A DNA stretch of 64,000 nucleotides, taken from Heliopora coerulea. Its lineage: Eukaryota > Cnidaria > Anthozoa > Scleralcyonacea > Helioporidae. Every line of letters begins with the position of its first letter. The stretch's first letter is position 1. The stretch is from positions 124,001 through 188,000 of the forward strand of contig JASJOG010000278.1 of the NCBI GenBank assembly GCA_030142905.1, written 5' to 3'. The notes under the pieces are model-generated. The model did not search any database. It had not been told where the DNA came from and saw only the letters and a list, made by a program, of their open reading frames with translations. Positions 26,001 to 38,800 of the stretch are shown piece by piece. A program made the translations under genes and the position numbers.

Positions 26001-27804
26001 CCGCTGAAGATAAAGGAGCTTTCAATCCAACGTTTTAAGCGACCTACGGTGGCTTTCCTTATTAAGGCTATCTCAATTAACTCCTTTCGGGCAGGATCAG
26101 TCCCACGTTATTTTAGTCAAATGACGTATCCATTTACTCGCCAAGGAAAAACCGCTGAACAAGAGTTTAAGCTTTTCTGAACTAACTCCCTTCTGTCCGG
26201 ATAGGGCGATTGTGTCCACTTCAAGACGGCGGATATTTACCGTTCGAGCCTGGGAACTATTCGCGCTTGCGTTATATTATAATTCAACATGTCCCCTCAC
26301 CTAAGATTCTAGTTAGGGTTAGGGGTTAGGGGTTAGGAATTAGGGGTTAGGGGTTAGGGGTTAGGGTTTAGGGGTTGGGGGTTAGGGGTTAGGGGTTAGG
26401 GGTTAGGCTTAGAGTTAGAGCTAAGCTTAATCTCTAGCAGTCAACTCGGGTAACCTAGGAGCGTGGAGTTTCAACCCCAGTTGGTAAGAAGTCTGGGGTC
26501 AAGCGCAATCAGATAACAAGGAGTACTGGGGATCAAAATTAATCCATGCAGCCTTTATTCCGATGAACAGTTTGTTTCAACAACAGGAAGAAAAGCTTAG
26601 CAGGGAAAAATACGACAAGAAGAATTGATGTAACATTTACTCCGGTATATACTTAACTGGTGACAAAGAACTAAACGTAGCAGGAAAATAAGGATACAAC
26701 GGCCTGATACAGCCATTATTCCAATATGTATCTAATTGATAACGCGGAGAAAAGTTCCAAAGTGTAAACTGTAGCATGAGAATAATAAGGAGCAAAGTTT
26801 TCCAGTTTACCGGACTACATCATTCCCGTCAATCAGTTCTCACAAATAAAGTACAAAACAAATTCCGAAAAACAATGAGAGAAGGATGAGAGACTTTATT
26901 TCAAGAGGGTAACACTTGACATTAATAAAAATGATAAACTTGTGGCCCTCCAATGACATCTTGAAAACCCATGATATGAGTTAAAAACAAGACGACGAAT
27001 GATTGCGATGATATTTCGACTTTATTGCAAAGTCATTGTCAAATCGGAAATTTGCAATTCGATTTGACAATGACTGCAATAAATTTGACAATGACTTTGC
27101 AATAAAGTCGAAATATCATCGCAATCATTCGTCGTCTTGTTTTAACTCATATCTTGGGTTTTCAAGATGTCATTGTTTTTCGGAATTTGTTTTTTACTTT
27201 ATTTCATAAAATTGTCTGCGGGCACCGAATTTAGTTCTCACTAAGTTGTGTTTGTGATGAGAGAATAGTTCAGCAGCAAATAATTCAAGCGATGTTTCTA
27301 AGAAATATTGTACACGCCATGAACATTCAATTGGATACGTTATATGTTGATGCGATCGCAATCAGTAACCAAGATCGCGAGTAACGCACCCTTATTAGTA
27401 CTGCCAATTTGCTGTACAGTTTGGGAAATCCAAAAGCAGATCTTAAGAATAACTAAAGTTACTTTACTATATAAAGTTACTTAGATAAGATTTAGATAAT
27501 TGTGGATTAGCTGACGCTTGATGAAATTCAAATGCGTTGGAAAAGTTCTAAAACAATATACATCCAGTTACCTTCTGTTGTTGCCACGTAGAATCACTTT
27601 CAGTGAAGGGAAAGGACTTGAACTCTGAGCATACGAAAGCCAGTTTTGAACGATCCATGGGCGTTCTGGTTAAATATGTAATCTTTGATCTAAAAAATTC
27701 AACGACAATTAAATTAGAATGGGTAAGAGTAATCTGAAACTTAAAACAACGTTTCGAGTAAATTTCGCATAAAAATTGATAGGTAGTTAGGTAGTTGGTA
27801 AGTG

Positions 27805-27835
<31 letters not shown>

Positions 27836-27963
27836 GTTCATATATGTACAACCCTGAAACGGTGGTGTTAACAGTTTTTTAAATAAAGAATTTTTCATGA
27901 TCAGGTAATTATTTTAAAATTCGAGAATGGAGGTTTTATGATGATTTTATAAATATAAATATA

Positions 27964-27999
<36 letters not shown>

Positions 28000-30900
28000 T
28001 GTATGTATGTATACGAATATGTATATCTATACGTATATGCATTTATATACATATACACAAACAGTATATACATGTATATGTATATACTGTATGTGTATGT
28101 ATATATACACTTCTGAAACTCAGAACTCTACGAGGAAAAGCCATACGTACATATACACATATACTGTATATTTATATATATCAGAGTGACATACACGTCA
28201 CTTTCTTGTCAAACTTCTGCCTCCCAGAAAACAATTTCAAAATTTCTATACAATTAAGGAATAAAGAGGTTCGTTTTAAATGTCATTTAAATATTATATA
28301 CATATGGTTCTGTATAGATACACTTTATGAAAGGTCTTTGAAGATCTTTATCACACATTGAACAACAAAGTTTAATAGTTTTCCATCAATCTCCATCTTA
28401 TCCTTCGTTTCAGTTCGTCGCACACACGTTCAGCCAGCACTTACTAATGTCTTTGATATTCAACGTGGCGACAAAATGGCGGAACAGCACTCTCCTTTAC
28501 AAACTATTCTACATCACCAGCCGCGTGCTAATATTTCCCGCCATGGCTTGCGCTTACATACTTTTCCCTTGCTGGAGTTTTTCGCGGACGATGAAAGAAC
28601 CACTGATCAAGTTTATCAACCACACGACAGCTTTTATGACTTTCCTCCTCCTGCTCGCCATTTCTTCAACCCAGGTGCTTGAAGTACGCCACGGCAACAC
28701 ACCGTCCTGGTTGGAGTTCACGATAATCTTCTACGTCCTTGGTTTAATGTGGTCGGAATGCAAACAGCTCTGGTCGGAAGGTTTGTTACGTTATTTATCC
28801 AGTGGATGGAACTGGATGGACCTTTCCATGCTTCTCATGTTAAGTGGTGCGTTTGCAACGTGGACAATGGCTGCTTTGATAGCTTCGTTTAACATTTCGA
28901 ATTACAACGAGAGATTACAGCTGACCGTCAGCGTGGCGGATGGTTTGTACGCATTGGGGATCGTGATGAGCTTTTTTCGTTTGATCTATTTGTGTCAGAT
29001 CAGCCGTTATCTGGGCCTGCTGCAGCTTTGCCTTAGTCGCATGGTGAGAGTTATTTTGCAGTTCGCGTTCATCAGTTGTGTTGTCTTGTGGTCCTTTTCC
29101 ATCGGAATGCTCATGCTTTCTACCTCGTCCAGACATTTTCCCGGAAAAAACCAAACGATGCTTCACAACAAACAAACTGCCGCCGATGGGGGCTTCATGC
29201 AACTGTCGTGGAAAGGAGAGTACAAAAGGTATGTCGTTTAATCCCATTCTCGAAAGTAGTTCCGAGACTAAAGACACTAAGCTTCACCTTCAACGCTACG
29301 GCAAATTCCAAACGCGAAACCACAACTTTCCATTTGAAAGAAAATTTAAAAGAGTTCGCCTACCGGCTCCTGTCTTTCTACGCTTTTCACAAGTCTTGCG
29401 ATAGGCCGTGTGTTTGGACTTTGGTATCCAAACACGGAAATCCATTCGGTGTTTCTTAAACGTTAAGCTGCGAGCATTCAGTCAAAATTCAGAGATATGA
29501 GCAACTTTGACGTTTCTGGAGCTAGCGAATGTTAAGCTTCGCTCAATCTCCAAAGCGTTAATGATAATATTCATTGTCAGATACCATGAAAACTATTCAT
29601 CGACTTTTCACAGCGAGGCATTTCTGTATCTTAATAGTAAAGAAAAAAGAACGTTCCTTTGCTGACAGGTAGTTCGGACGTGACGTCAAGGCTACCACGT
29701 TGGAAGAACTTTACCAAGTGAATCTCGATAACTGCTGTTGTGTTTAGCACTAACGCAGACGCTGTAACTTTGTCTTTTCAGTCTCCTGGTACTGGTTGCA
29801 GATCATCAATAATGGATAACCCTATCAATATATGTTTGTTGATGTTGACAGTTTAAGTTAGTTTAATCTTAAGAAAGATTTTTGAGGATGGTGACTGGTG
29901 ACTAATGTTTCGACGGCCTCGGCTGCGGCGCCGAATCGTCAGTCATTACCACTAACTGTCATTCTCACAAAAGTAGATGGTCAACGTTCACAAACACTTA
30001 TTGGTGCTTCCTGTTTCAAATCATTTACTTCGGAAATACTATCAGTTATATGAAAACTGCTCTCACTACGGATCCAATATAACCTTCTCACACTAATGAG
30101 TCCGCGGAGGAGGAATAAAACCGTGGTTACAGAGGAGATAGACATGTGCACTGAAAGATACTAGAGACAGTACTTTGAAGAACTCTGAAGTAGCCAACAC
30201 GTTACGTTGACAAAATATCAAGAACGCTTCGAGAGACTTTTCCAGCTCCAAAACACTAACTAATAAGACTAAATCACAAACACCATCCTGGTTCGTGACA
30301 CCTTTTGCTGCTTTTTCCAGTAACATTTTCTCGCATCACATCACGGAGTTAAGAAACTAACCGAGTATTTTTTTGACGTTGTAGTTTAACGAACAGTTTG
30401 GTGACAATGACGTGGGCTAGTCTAAACATGATCGAGCTGACGAGTCTAAGTACGTTCGATAACACGAACATGATCCAGTTTTGGAGTGCAGCATTATTTA
30501 CTGTCTACCACGCCTCGTCCATGATTGTACTTTTAAATATGTTGATTGCCATGATGGCAAACTCTTATCAGCAAATCGAGGTAAGGGACATTCACTAAGT
30601 ATTACATCTAAATACACTTAGTGCTTAAGGTACAACACCACAAGTAAAATTCAAGTGGAGTCAAATCGGGAATGACTTAGAACTGACTGGAGTATGTATA
30701 CATTTTTGAGACGCCTTGAATTTAGCTCTGTCAAGAGCTAGAATCTCAAAGATGAAAACCCAGAGTGGAGTATTGCACCAGTAATTACATGGTTGTAGAC
30801 TGTTTACATAAGCACCACTCGTTCACCATCTCAACCCTTGTAGCTCAATGGTTGAGGTGTTGCATTGGTTGTCAGAAGGTCACAGGTACTACAGATGTAT

Positions 30901-32680
30901 ACGTATTGCTTACAATTTGAGTCCTTACATGGATCGTTTCAGCGGTCATCAGAAAGTTACCCAATGCCCACACATTTAACCTTTGCTCACTATTTCAATA
31001 GCTCGTTCAAAGGGTTCAGCATCTCATTAGTTATAAGTACCTCTCAGGCTGTGAATTGAACGCCACATGGAAGATAACCACTAACTGATCTTTCATTTTC
31101 AAACCAACTGTTTATTCCAATCTTCTAGGATAACATAGAAATCGAATACAAGTTTGCGCGAGCTCAGATGTGGGTAGAGTTCTTTGATGACGTGGCAACG
31201 CTTCCCACGCCTTTCAACATCCTTCCGACTCCCAAAACAATATCTCGGATATTCTCCTTGATTATCGAAAAAATCTGCGGAAAATCGTGGAGCATATCGT
31301 ATCACGGAAAGGTAGTGTAACTTGAATGTGCGTGAAAGTGTCCGTGTGTGAAAGTGTACGTGCGTGAATGTGTACGTGCGTGAATGTGTACGTGCGTGAA
31401 TGTGTACGTGCGAGAATGTGTCCGTGCGAGAATGTGTACGTGCGAGAATGTGTCCGTGCGAGAATGTGTCCGTGCGAGAATGTGTCCGTGCGTAAATGTG
31501 TCCGTGCGTAAATGTGTCCGTGCGTGAATGTGTCCGTGTGTGAAAATGTACGTCAGTGAATGAGGTGTGTTAATGAGTGTGTGGGTGAATAGGTATATGC
31601 GTTAATGTGTGAGTGCGTGAATGGATATAGTATGTGCGTGAATGGGTATAGTATGTGCGTGAATGGGTATAGTATGTGCGTGAATGGGTATAGTATGTGC
31701 GTGAATGGGTATAGTATGTGCGTGAATGGGTATAGTATGTGCGTGAATGGGTATAGTATGTGCGTGAATGGGTATAGTATGTGCGTGAATGGGTATAGTA
31801 TGTGCGTGAATGGGTATAGTGTGTGCGTGAATGGGTATAGTATGTGCGTGAATGTGTGTGTGTGCGTGAATGGGTATAGTATGTGCGTGAATGTGTGTGT
31901 GTGCGTGAATGGGTATAATATGTGTGTGAATATGTGTGTGTGCATGAATGCGTACGAACATGGATGTGTGCGTGTTAGTGAGTGTATGCGCCCGTTTAAC
32001 AATTTACACCTCATAAATGGAACCATAACATGAGGTTACCTCGGCCTAAGGAGATTCTGTTTTACATGACCTCAAACCTGAATAACATTAATGTTTTTAT
32101 CTTATTCTAGAGACGCTTTTCTCTGCACCGCGCAGGAACATTCAACAGTAATCAACGCAAGCAACGTTACTTAGTGAGTACTGCCTGTTTAAGTCTGTCC
32201 TTGTGTGAGTGTCGTTATGTAAATCTTAATTCAGATAGTATTTGAACCTGTTTCTCTGCATCTATTTCCCTGTATACTTAGCGTACCTCCACTTTTTGCC
32301 TCGGAATATTAAGTCATGTATTTCACAACGTAAACAGCTGGTTAATGAACGCGAGTCAAGATTTTCAAATATCTCATGGTCCATTATTTTAGCACTTAGT
32401 ATTCCGTGTAAACTTTTATGTTTACACTGGTATAAGAATAGTCCAAATGAGCCCCTAAAAATATGTCCTAAATAAATATTTTGTTTATTTTCTCAAACAG
32501 GAGTTGTGTCAACAGCTTGTCAAGCGATACCTTGCTCGCAGAGAGTTACAGGAATTCAAAAAAGATGCAGACAGTGGGATGATTCACGCCATTGAATCAA
32601 GTAAAGCAGAAATAAGACAAACTTTAGAGGAGATGAAGGAGATTCTAAAGGTTCACAACAAAAAATATGGATGTAATTAG
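23071..32680 (+). CDS. TRPC-type (canonical transient receptor potential) cation channel
   Basis: Exons 23071-23907, 28414-29228, 30385-30580, 31129-31311, 32111-32173 and 32501-32680 give 757 aa. Residues 81-152 look like about two ankyrin repeats. The TRPC Cys cluster HDIQCACDNC is at 156-165, and the TRP_2 domain at about 176-250 contains LTTDDPILTAFNMS and CKQFAVALL. The second exon encodes S1-S5 (SGWNWMDLSMLL, RYLGLLQLCLSRMVR). The third encodes the pore and S6 with VLLNMLIAMMANSYQQIE. The TRP box is EYKFARAQMW. A basic coiled-coil tail (LVKRYLARREL, then EIRQTLEEMKEIL) ends the protein. TRPC channels are tetrameric plasma-membrane cation channels coupled to phospholipase C signalling. 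The canonical pore-helix/filter text (family form WSIFGL) reads TWASLNMIEL here. The first intron (4.5 kb) carries two fold-back elements and a telomere-like array; the fourth begins with a minisatellite. Confidence 0.92.
25379..25640. mobile_element. Fold-back element with 9-bp target duplication
   Basis: Inverted arms (25386-25487 and 25501-25603) are nearly complementary, and AGCGATATA occurs on both sides (25370-25378, 25641-25649). The inner arm shares AACCCAAGATATGAGTTAA with the element at 26844, so both belong to one family. It lies in TRPC intron 1. Confidence 0.65.
26311..26407 (+). repeat. Interstitial telomere-like array (G-rich strand)
   Basis: TTAGGG and mainly TTAGGGG units in TRPC intron 1, opposite in orientation to the array at 7552. 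Confidence 0.85.
26844..27232. mobile_element. Fold-back element with 9-bp target duplication and an arm insertion
   Basis: Inverted arms span about 26845-27055 and 27080-27204, and AGTTCTCAC flanks the element (26835-26843, 27233-27241). The left arm contains about 80 bp (about 26878-26958) missing from the right arm. The right end ATAAAATTGTCTGCGGG resembles the right end of the 25379 element. It lies in TRPC intron 1. Confidence 0.65.
27796..28110 (+). repeat. TATG/ATGTAT microsatellites
   Basis: GTATAT units at 27806-27835, (AT)n at 27955-27970 and (GTAT)n at 27971-28015, then degenerate GTATATAC sequence. It lies near the end of TRPC intron 1. Confidence 0.8.
30836..30895 (+). mobile_element. 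Decayed tRNA-like A box remnant
   Basis: CTTGTAGCTCAATGGTTGAG resembles a tRNA A box, but the expected B box reads GGTCACAGGTA. It is probably a SINE remnant in TRPC intron 3. Confidence 0.25.
31313..31970 (+). repeat. Two-part minisatellite in TRPC intron 4
   Basis: 31320-31560 repeats a 16-bp GTGTACGTGCGTGAAT-like unit. 31610-31850 repeats a 21-bp unit containing GTATAGTATGTGCGTGAATG about ten times. All six frames stay partly open because the units lack stops. It begins directly after the donor at 31312. Confidence 0.88.
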
Positions 32681-33192
32681 CATCAATTTATATGCATGTA
32701 GTTTGGGGAAAGGTGAGACAGAAGGATTAATGGAAGGAAGAAAGAAAGGAAGGATGAGGGAAGATGTTCTGAACCAAGGAAAAGTAGAAGTATTTTACAA
32801 ACCTATAAATGTAATGTGCGAGAAAGAAAGTGCTTATGATTTATTTGTATGATTTTAGGCCAATTAAAAAAATCTTGTGGAAACAATAGTAAAATGCATG
32901 TATGCTGATTTGTAAATGACAAAAAAATTAAAAAAAAAAAAAAAGCTCAATTTAAAATTCTCAATGTATTTTACAAGATTTTACTCATAGTAATAATATT
33001 ATTTTTAATCAAGACTCTTGCTGTTTATTCCTTTCCACAGTTTGATTGTTTTCCACATTCTAAGCTATATATCAATCAGCAGCACAGTGGCAGTGGGACA
33101 GGAATAACTGCCTCCCATGTGAATTTCAGTGGTCAGATGAATATATGTCCAGTGCAGTCAAGTGAAGAATTACACACAGCATGAAGCTACTA

Positions 33193-33590
33193 AGCCTTAA
33201 AAAGTTTCGATCATAGTTTACAAAACTACCACTCATGACCCAACATTTCAACACCCAAGTCAAGTGTCTTCATCAGGAGCAATCTTTCTGTGGAACAGGT
33301 CCCAATTTATCCTCACAGAACCACTGATAGCATTATTAAAATTAATCTGATGGAGACAGGCTTCTAGCAAAGACCACTGTCATGATGATTCAGTGTAGCA
33401 GGGACATTAGTGTTATACCATGCCTCCAGACATTACCTTCTTAATAGATAACATCATAAGCACTTCTGTCAGGACAAGTAAGAACCTTATCCCTTGAAGT
33501 ATCACCCCTGAAGACACTAGATCAGAGTGCCAAAATGTTCGGTCATAATCAGCAGTTTTGTACACTAAATTCAAAACTTTTTAAGCCAGA
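33193..33590. mobile_element. Degenerate fold-back element
   Basis: Imperfect inverted arms share TTAAAAAGTTT / AAACTTTTTAA ends and internal GTTTTGTA blocks. The hairpin motif is present inverted at 33245-33276 (CTGATGA core read on the reverse strand) and forward at 33508-33535 (CTGAAGA core). No target duplication was found. Confidence 0.5.
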
Positions 33591-35379
33591 GTGGAATCAA
33601 AATATGCACGTTTTGTTGGTCAATTAGTGCTCTGAGGTTCAATTGGTATTTTCTCCATTGAAATGATGCCAATCATTTCTCCATTACAGTATGGACACAA
33701 AAGCAACTTTATATTGTGCAATAATAGCGTGATTCCAAGGTGCTTTTATCATCTTCCTCATTTTATCAGTGGTCGTTTCTCCGAACAAGACTTGCTCAGT
33801 TTGGTAACATCTGACCATGCTCTTTAATTTAATTTATTACCATATGTCATGTGTATGTTCTAAGCTATGAACAAAGCTATAGTATGAGGTGCATAAAGGA
33901 ATTCACCTGAGGAGAATGAAGGGTGATTTGGTCGAACTTGAAAAGAAATCGTTTAACTATGAAGTCATGGGTCAAGTGTTTGCGTTCAACTTTGTCCTGA
34001 TAGCCCATCACTTATCTCGTCAGTAAAATCCTCTACTGAGTCTGCCGAGGTAAATTCTAGCTTACAGACTCAAATTTCAACTGAACGGAATACCTTTAGT
34101 GTTCGCGGAAAGAATGAGATAAGTAATGGCATTTCCTTGTTTTAGAAACTTTCATTGACACAAAATCAACTTCAAGATTTTGTCATGTAGGCTAGAAATT
34201 TACCTTGGAAAATTCAACAAGTTATAACGAAGCAAATGACTTTTACAGACACTTGCATACTTATATACACTAAACAGTAACATACCTGAGCATTAAAAAT
34301 TAATTTTACTACCTTCTTTCTTCCACAGTTTCTTCTCAACACCACAAACTACCATCTATTCCACCATTTTAGTCTTGTGTCTTATGTGGACAACTGCTGA
34401 CCGATTGCTCGTATCACTACGGCATAAATAAGGCAAACAGAAAATAAAAACAAGGAATTCTGCACTGAGCTTTCACCCTAGCGTTAAAAAAATTGCTCAA
34501 ACGCTTTTGACTACGTTATTACTTTAAGACTTTGACTTACAGCTAGCATAACGCTAGGGGTAGGTTTGCTATTAGAGTAAGGGTTACAGTTGTGGTGATA
34601 GGATTAGAGAACTCTCGTCAATGGCAGAGAAAGCAATTGTCACCTATCTTGGACTAACAATGCGACGCCGCTATTCTACGTTTTACTGTTATTTTGAGCC
34701 CTCTATAAGCGGCCAAGCAATTCCAACAATGTATCGAACGACTTCCTGGAACACGATGTAACAAAAGGTCATTGTAAATTAATCCCTGATGCAATCGCTA
34801 AATTTAGCCGTAGGTCAAAGTGATAGAATAAACACTTAAAAAAGCACCAGAAGAAACGGATCCAATCTCCCACAGAAAAAAACTACTTACCCAAGTACTT
34901 AACCAGAACAAATTGTAAAAGACATTAGTGTTCTATGTCAGCCCTAACACAAACTCCCATCTCAATTCTTAGTGAGAACGCTGCACTACCCAAAAATTTT
35001 CGCATGCGCGTACTTCTCAAGATATACGCTCAGAAAACTTTCCTGAATGCCTGAAGGAATTCGAACTCTAAACCTTTTGATTCCTGTCGGATGAACCGAA
35101 GGGCACCTTTCAGAATATATTAACTGAATATATTTGATTAAGGAACTTGCAGAAGGACTTATAAATTCATTTCATGGTTCAAATGCCGCAGATTTCAACA
35201 AAATACGCCTTACGCAGTTTGGAAGTTTTACTTGAGAAAAACAACGAACTAGTGGAGAATCAGAGTTGTACAGTGACTGAATTCAACATAGCATTTCTTC
35301 AAGTCTGGTTCACACAAGTATGCGATCACAGGGATGAGGAGGAAATTCAAAGATAAGAGATAAGGAAATTCAAAGTATT

Positions 35380-35885
35380 CACATCAGGATACTTTGGAAA
35401 ATACTTTACTGAGGAACTAACATTTCGTCACTTTACAAGCAACATCATCAGAGTGTCTGTTTACACGAAATTTTTCGGCTTAAATAACCTACACGATTAC
35501 AAAGATAGAGATGAGAAAAGAAGAGAATGATAAATGAGGTGTCAAAACAGGGATTAAGGTGGAGGAGAAAAGAAAAGAAAAAAAATATCAAAATAACATG
35601 AGAGGAAATGACCTTATATTTACGTTGAGAGAGAGATTTATTTTTGCGATTAACAAATTTTCTCTCATGTTATTTTTATTTTTTTTTCTTTTCTTTTCTC
35701 CTCCACCTTAATCCCTGTTTTGACACCTCATTTATCATTCTCTCCTTTTCTCATCTCTATTTTTGTAATCGTGTAGGTTATTTAAGCAGAAAAGTTTCAT
35801 GTAAACAGACACTCTGATGATGTTGCTTGTAAAGTGACGAAACGTTAGTTCCTCAGAAAAGTATTTCCCAAAGTATCCTGATGTG
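35380..35885. mobile_element. About 500-bp fold-back element
   Basis: Left arm 35380-35600 and right arm about 35655-35885 are near-perfect inverted copies (ends CACATCAGGATACTTTGG and CCAAAGTATCCTGATGTG). Each arm has the motif CTGATGA, hairpin, GAAAC or GAAAT (35814-35843; inverted 35423-35451). Purine tracts sit on either side of the loop. Confidence 0.7.
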
Positions 35886-38800
35886 TTTATTTGCAATATG
35901 GGCTTCCTGAAAATTATTTGCTGGGCAATAATCTTTATTACTAGACTTTAAATTCAAAGTAGCTATTTCTGAGAAAGGGACGCAGACATTACCCCAAGCA
36001 CACGAAATAAACTCGAGAACAAGTGCAACCATAAGAGGTGGACAGAAGGGAGAACAAAGGTTGTTTCATCTCGCGCTCATCATTTGTTTTGTTTTGCCTA
36101 GTTTATATGTAAATTTTGCTTCTCCTTGCGTTTGCATCAGTCGTTCGAACCAGGCTTAAATGATCTTCCTGTGGCCGCATTTTCAGAGTAGCGTGGACGC
36201 TATAACCAACCATAACTGCTGTTTCTCAATGTCCGAATGGCAATACCGCACGAGAAATCCACAACAACTGGAAAGACTCGAGATTTTTGCTTCATGTATC
36301 ACTGCAAAACGTACTGTAATAGAACCAGAATCATCTATGAAAAGACGAAGTGTAGGCTAAGAGTTAGAATCAACAGGCACTGACTGGTCTGGCATATCAA
36401 CTAGGTGCGTGACCTCAAGTTCACCAGACTGCCACACGTAAAAGCAGTGGCTTTACCAGAATTTTTCTTAGCAGGGAATCATGGGTCGACCACATCGCCA
36501 AAATGCCAGTTAATTAAAGCAACGGTAACCAATGAAAGTTGTTGTGTGTCATTCTGAAGGGAAAATTTCCTTTAATAAGCAATAATAAGCTATGTGTCAA
36601 GCAGACGAAGGAAGCCTTGGCACCAGACCCCTCTAAATACGCAAGTGCAAGGTAAGTACTCTCAGTGAGTCCTTTTTGCGACTCCGTTGATGTCTTGACA
36701 TCACGATTCAGGGGCATAGCAGGAAGAGGGGGCCGGAAAAGGAATCTGAGAAAGTTTGCCCTAATTCTAATCTTAACTTTAACTCTAATCATAACCCAAT
36801 CAGTAACTCTTAACCCTAACCATAACTGGACAATCCATTTTTAGTAAGTCACGTCCTTCCGTTCCCCCTCTCCCCGGAAATTAATCAAGTTTCCAAGTGG
36901 CATAAGATTGTTGTGTGAGTGATTCAGTCAAGTTGATAGTGAGATTAAGCCTCAGTCCAAACGCCAAGCCCGAACTTGTCATTTGAAAGAGTATTAGAAA
37001 AAAAGAGAAACTCCACGTGAAAACGTATAGGTGAAATCACTTAGCTGATATTAAAAGCCAAACGTTATACAGCAATCGTCGGGGGAAATTCTGTCACTAT
37101 GAACATTCAATTTAATTTTCGAAATAGTAAAAGTTTTTCTTCAGGCAATACAGCTACAACAGGGCATTTAAACATGTCAGGAAACAAACTCACATATATT
37201 GTTTGTCTGGGCCAAAAATAAGTTAACGAGAAATTGATGGCTTGGTCCCATCGTGCAGTTAAAAAAAACCTTCGGGGAAGGCTTTGTTGAAAGAGCAGAA
37301 TGAATTTTGATGACAGAGCGAAACTTTGGTGAGAAATTGGTAGTAAAATCACATAAAGTTGAAAGAATCTTCCAAAACAATGATTAGAATTAAGATCTGA
37401 GGTCACATTTGGATAGATTTCGATGTATGCATTCTAAAAACATGATTTTAAACACGTTTCTGCTCGGTAGAAAATGTCATACAAATTAACTTGGATGGCC
37501 AATTTTTTTGTCCAACTACTGCATATGTATGTATATGTATATCTCTATGAGCTTAGTCCAATGATTATTCTTTAGAAATCACCAATTGTACAAAAGGTAA
37601 TTTGTAAAGATTATTAATGAAGCACGAATATTAGTAGCCTGTTTTTTTTTGGGACACACTATATATTTATAACAGACAAAACCAATTTTAAACTCCACTA
37701 AAGTTGATCTTAAAAGTAGTCACTTTTAATGTTATCCAGGTCAATTTACTTGATAAAACTAAAAATATCCATGGTTTAGCCGACGATAATACTAACCAGA
37801 ACATCCCAGATTATTAAATATTCCAAACGCCGGTAATTACTCGGGGGGTATGCAGAACATTCGATAGACTATAATCCAGCCAGTAACTTCGGAGAGTCGA
37901 ACAGATACTTGAAAACAGCTGAGCGTGAGTTCCGCTGTCAAAAAAACACTCGTATTGTGACAAACTTGACATTGAATTCCTCAAATTTTTATTGTCAGGT
38001 ATTTTTGAGAAACAAGAAGCATTTGAGAAAGTAATTATTGACATGACCAGGCGGTTTTTCACGTCCTTCAGCTTCTATTACTCAAGGTTAAAAAGCTACT
38101 ACATTTGTCAACAGCAGTTCTGTGGTAATGGCTTTTTCCCGCCGGCACAGCACCGAGATACAACAGTTAAAAGGTTCGTCTGTCGTGCAATTTTCCCCTT
38201 AGTCTTGAAATAATCAATGAGTAAAGTCGAAGCCCACTTGCAAAAGTATTTTCTTCCTGGCCCGGCTTCTCTTTTGATATGCTAATTGCATATTCCTGCG
38301 GCAAATGGAGCGTACTTTAAAACTAGTTAGACACCTCGTCAGTTACCAACCCACAAAACTTTGGTAATGAAAAATGATCATATTTGCGGTTCAGACTTAC
38401 AAATCAGGCTACAGTGAGAGTTTAAAGTATTACGTATGACTTGTTATAAAACAACAGCTGCTTCACAGTATTACCCTGCAATCATACAGTTACTTATTGT
38501 TTTGAACTTATAACTAAACAGTTAAATCACAACAGGAAGCCATAAGCATTCACGAGGTGCCGTCACGAAATAAAAGCGACAGAAAAGTTCACGAACTCTT
38601 CGCATTAATGTTTGGGCGTGAAAAAAAGTTTTTTTGTTTGTAACCACTGAGCCCGACCTAATTACAACCGAAAAAGAAAAGGAGTGATGCTTTTAGCAAG
38701 TGAAATCAGTTTTCAGCCCTCCCCATATAGCACTATCAATATAGTCTAAGAATTATTAATGACTGATAACTGAATAATTTCCGTACGACTCCCAACAGAG

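Noticed and set aside
31553..32033. Open frames of 119-157 codons around 31.6-32.0 kb
   Set aside because: Stop-free minisatellite units, open on both strands, inside TRPC intron 4.
35814..35843. Canonical hammerhead ribozyme
   Set aside because: An extra base separates the CTGATGA core from stem II and stems I and III were not verified, so it is reported only as hammerhead-like.
36160..36360. Upstream exon of the ETS gene
   Set aside because: Its only donor-like site is weak and ends in phase 1, which does not join to the phase 0 exon at 41143.
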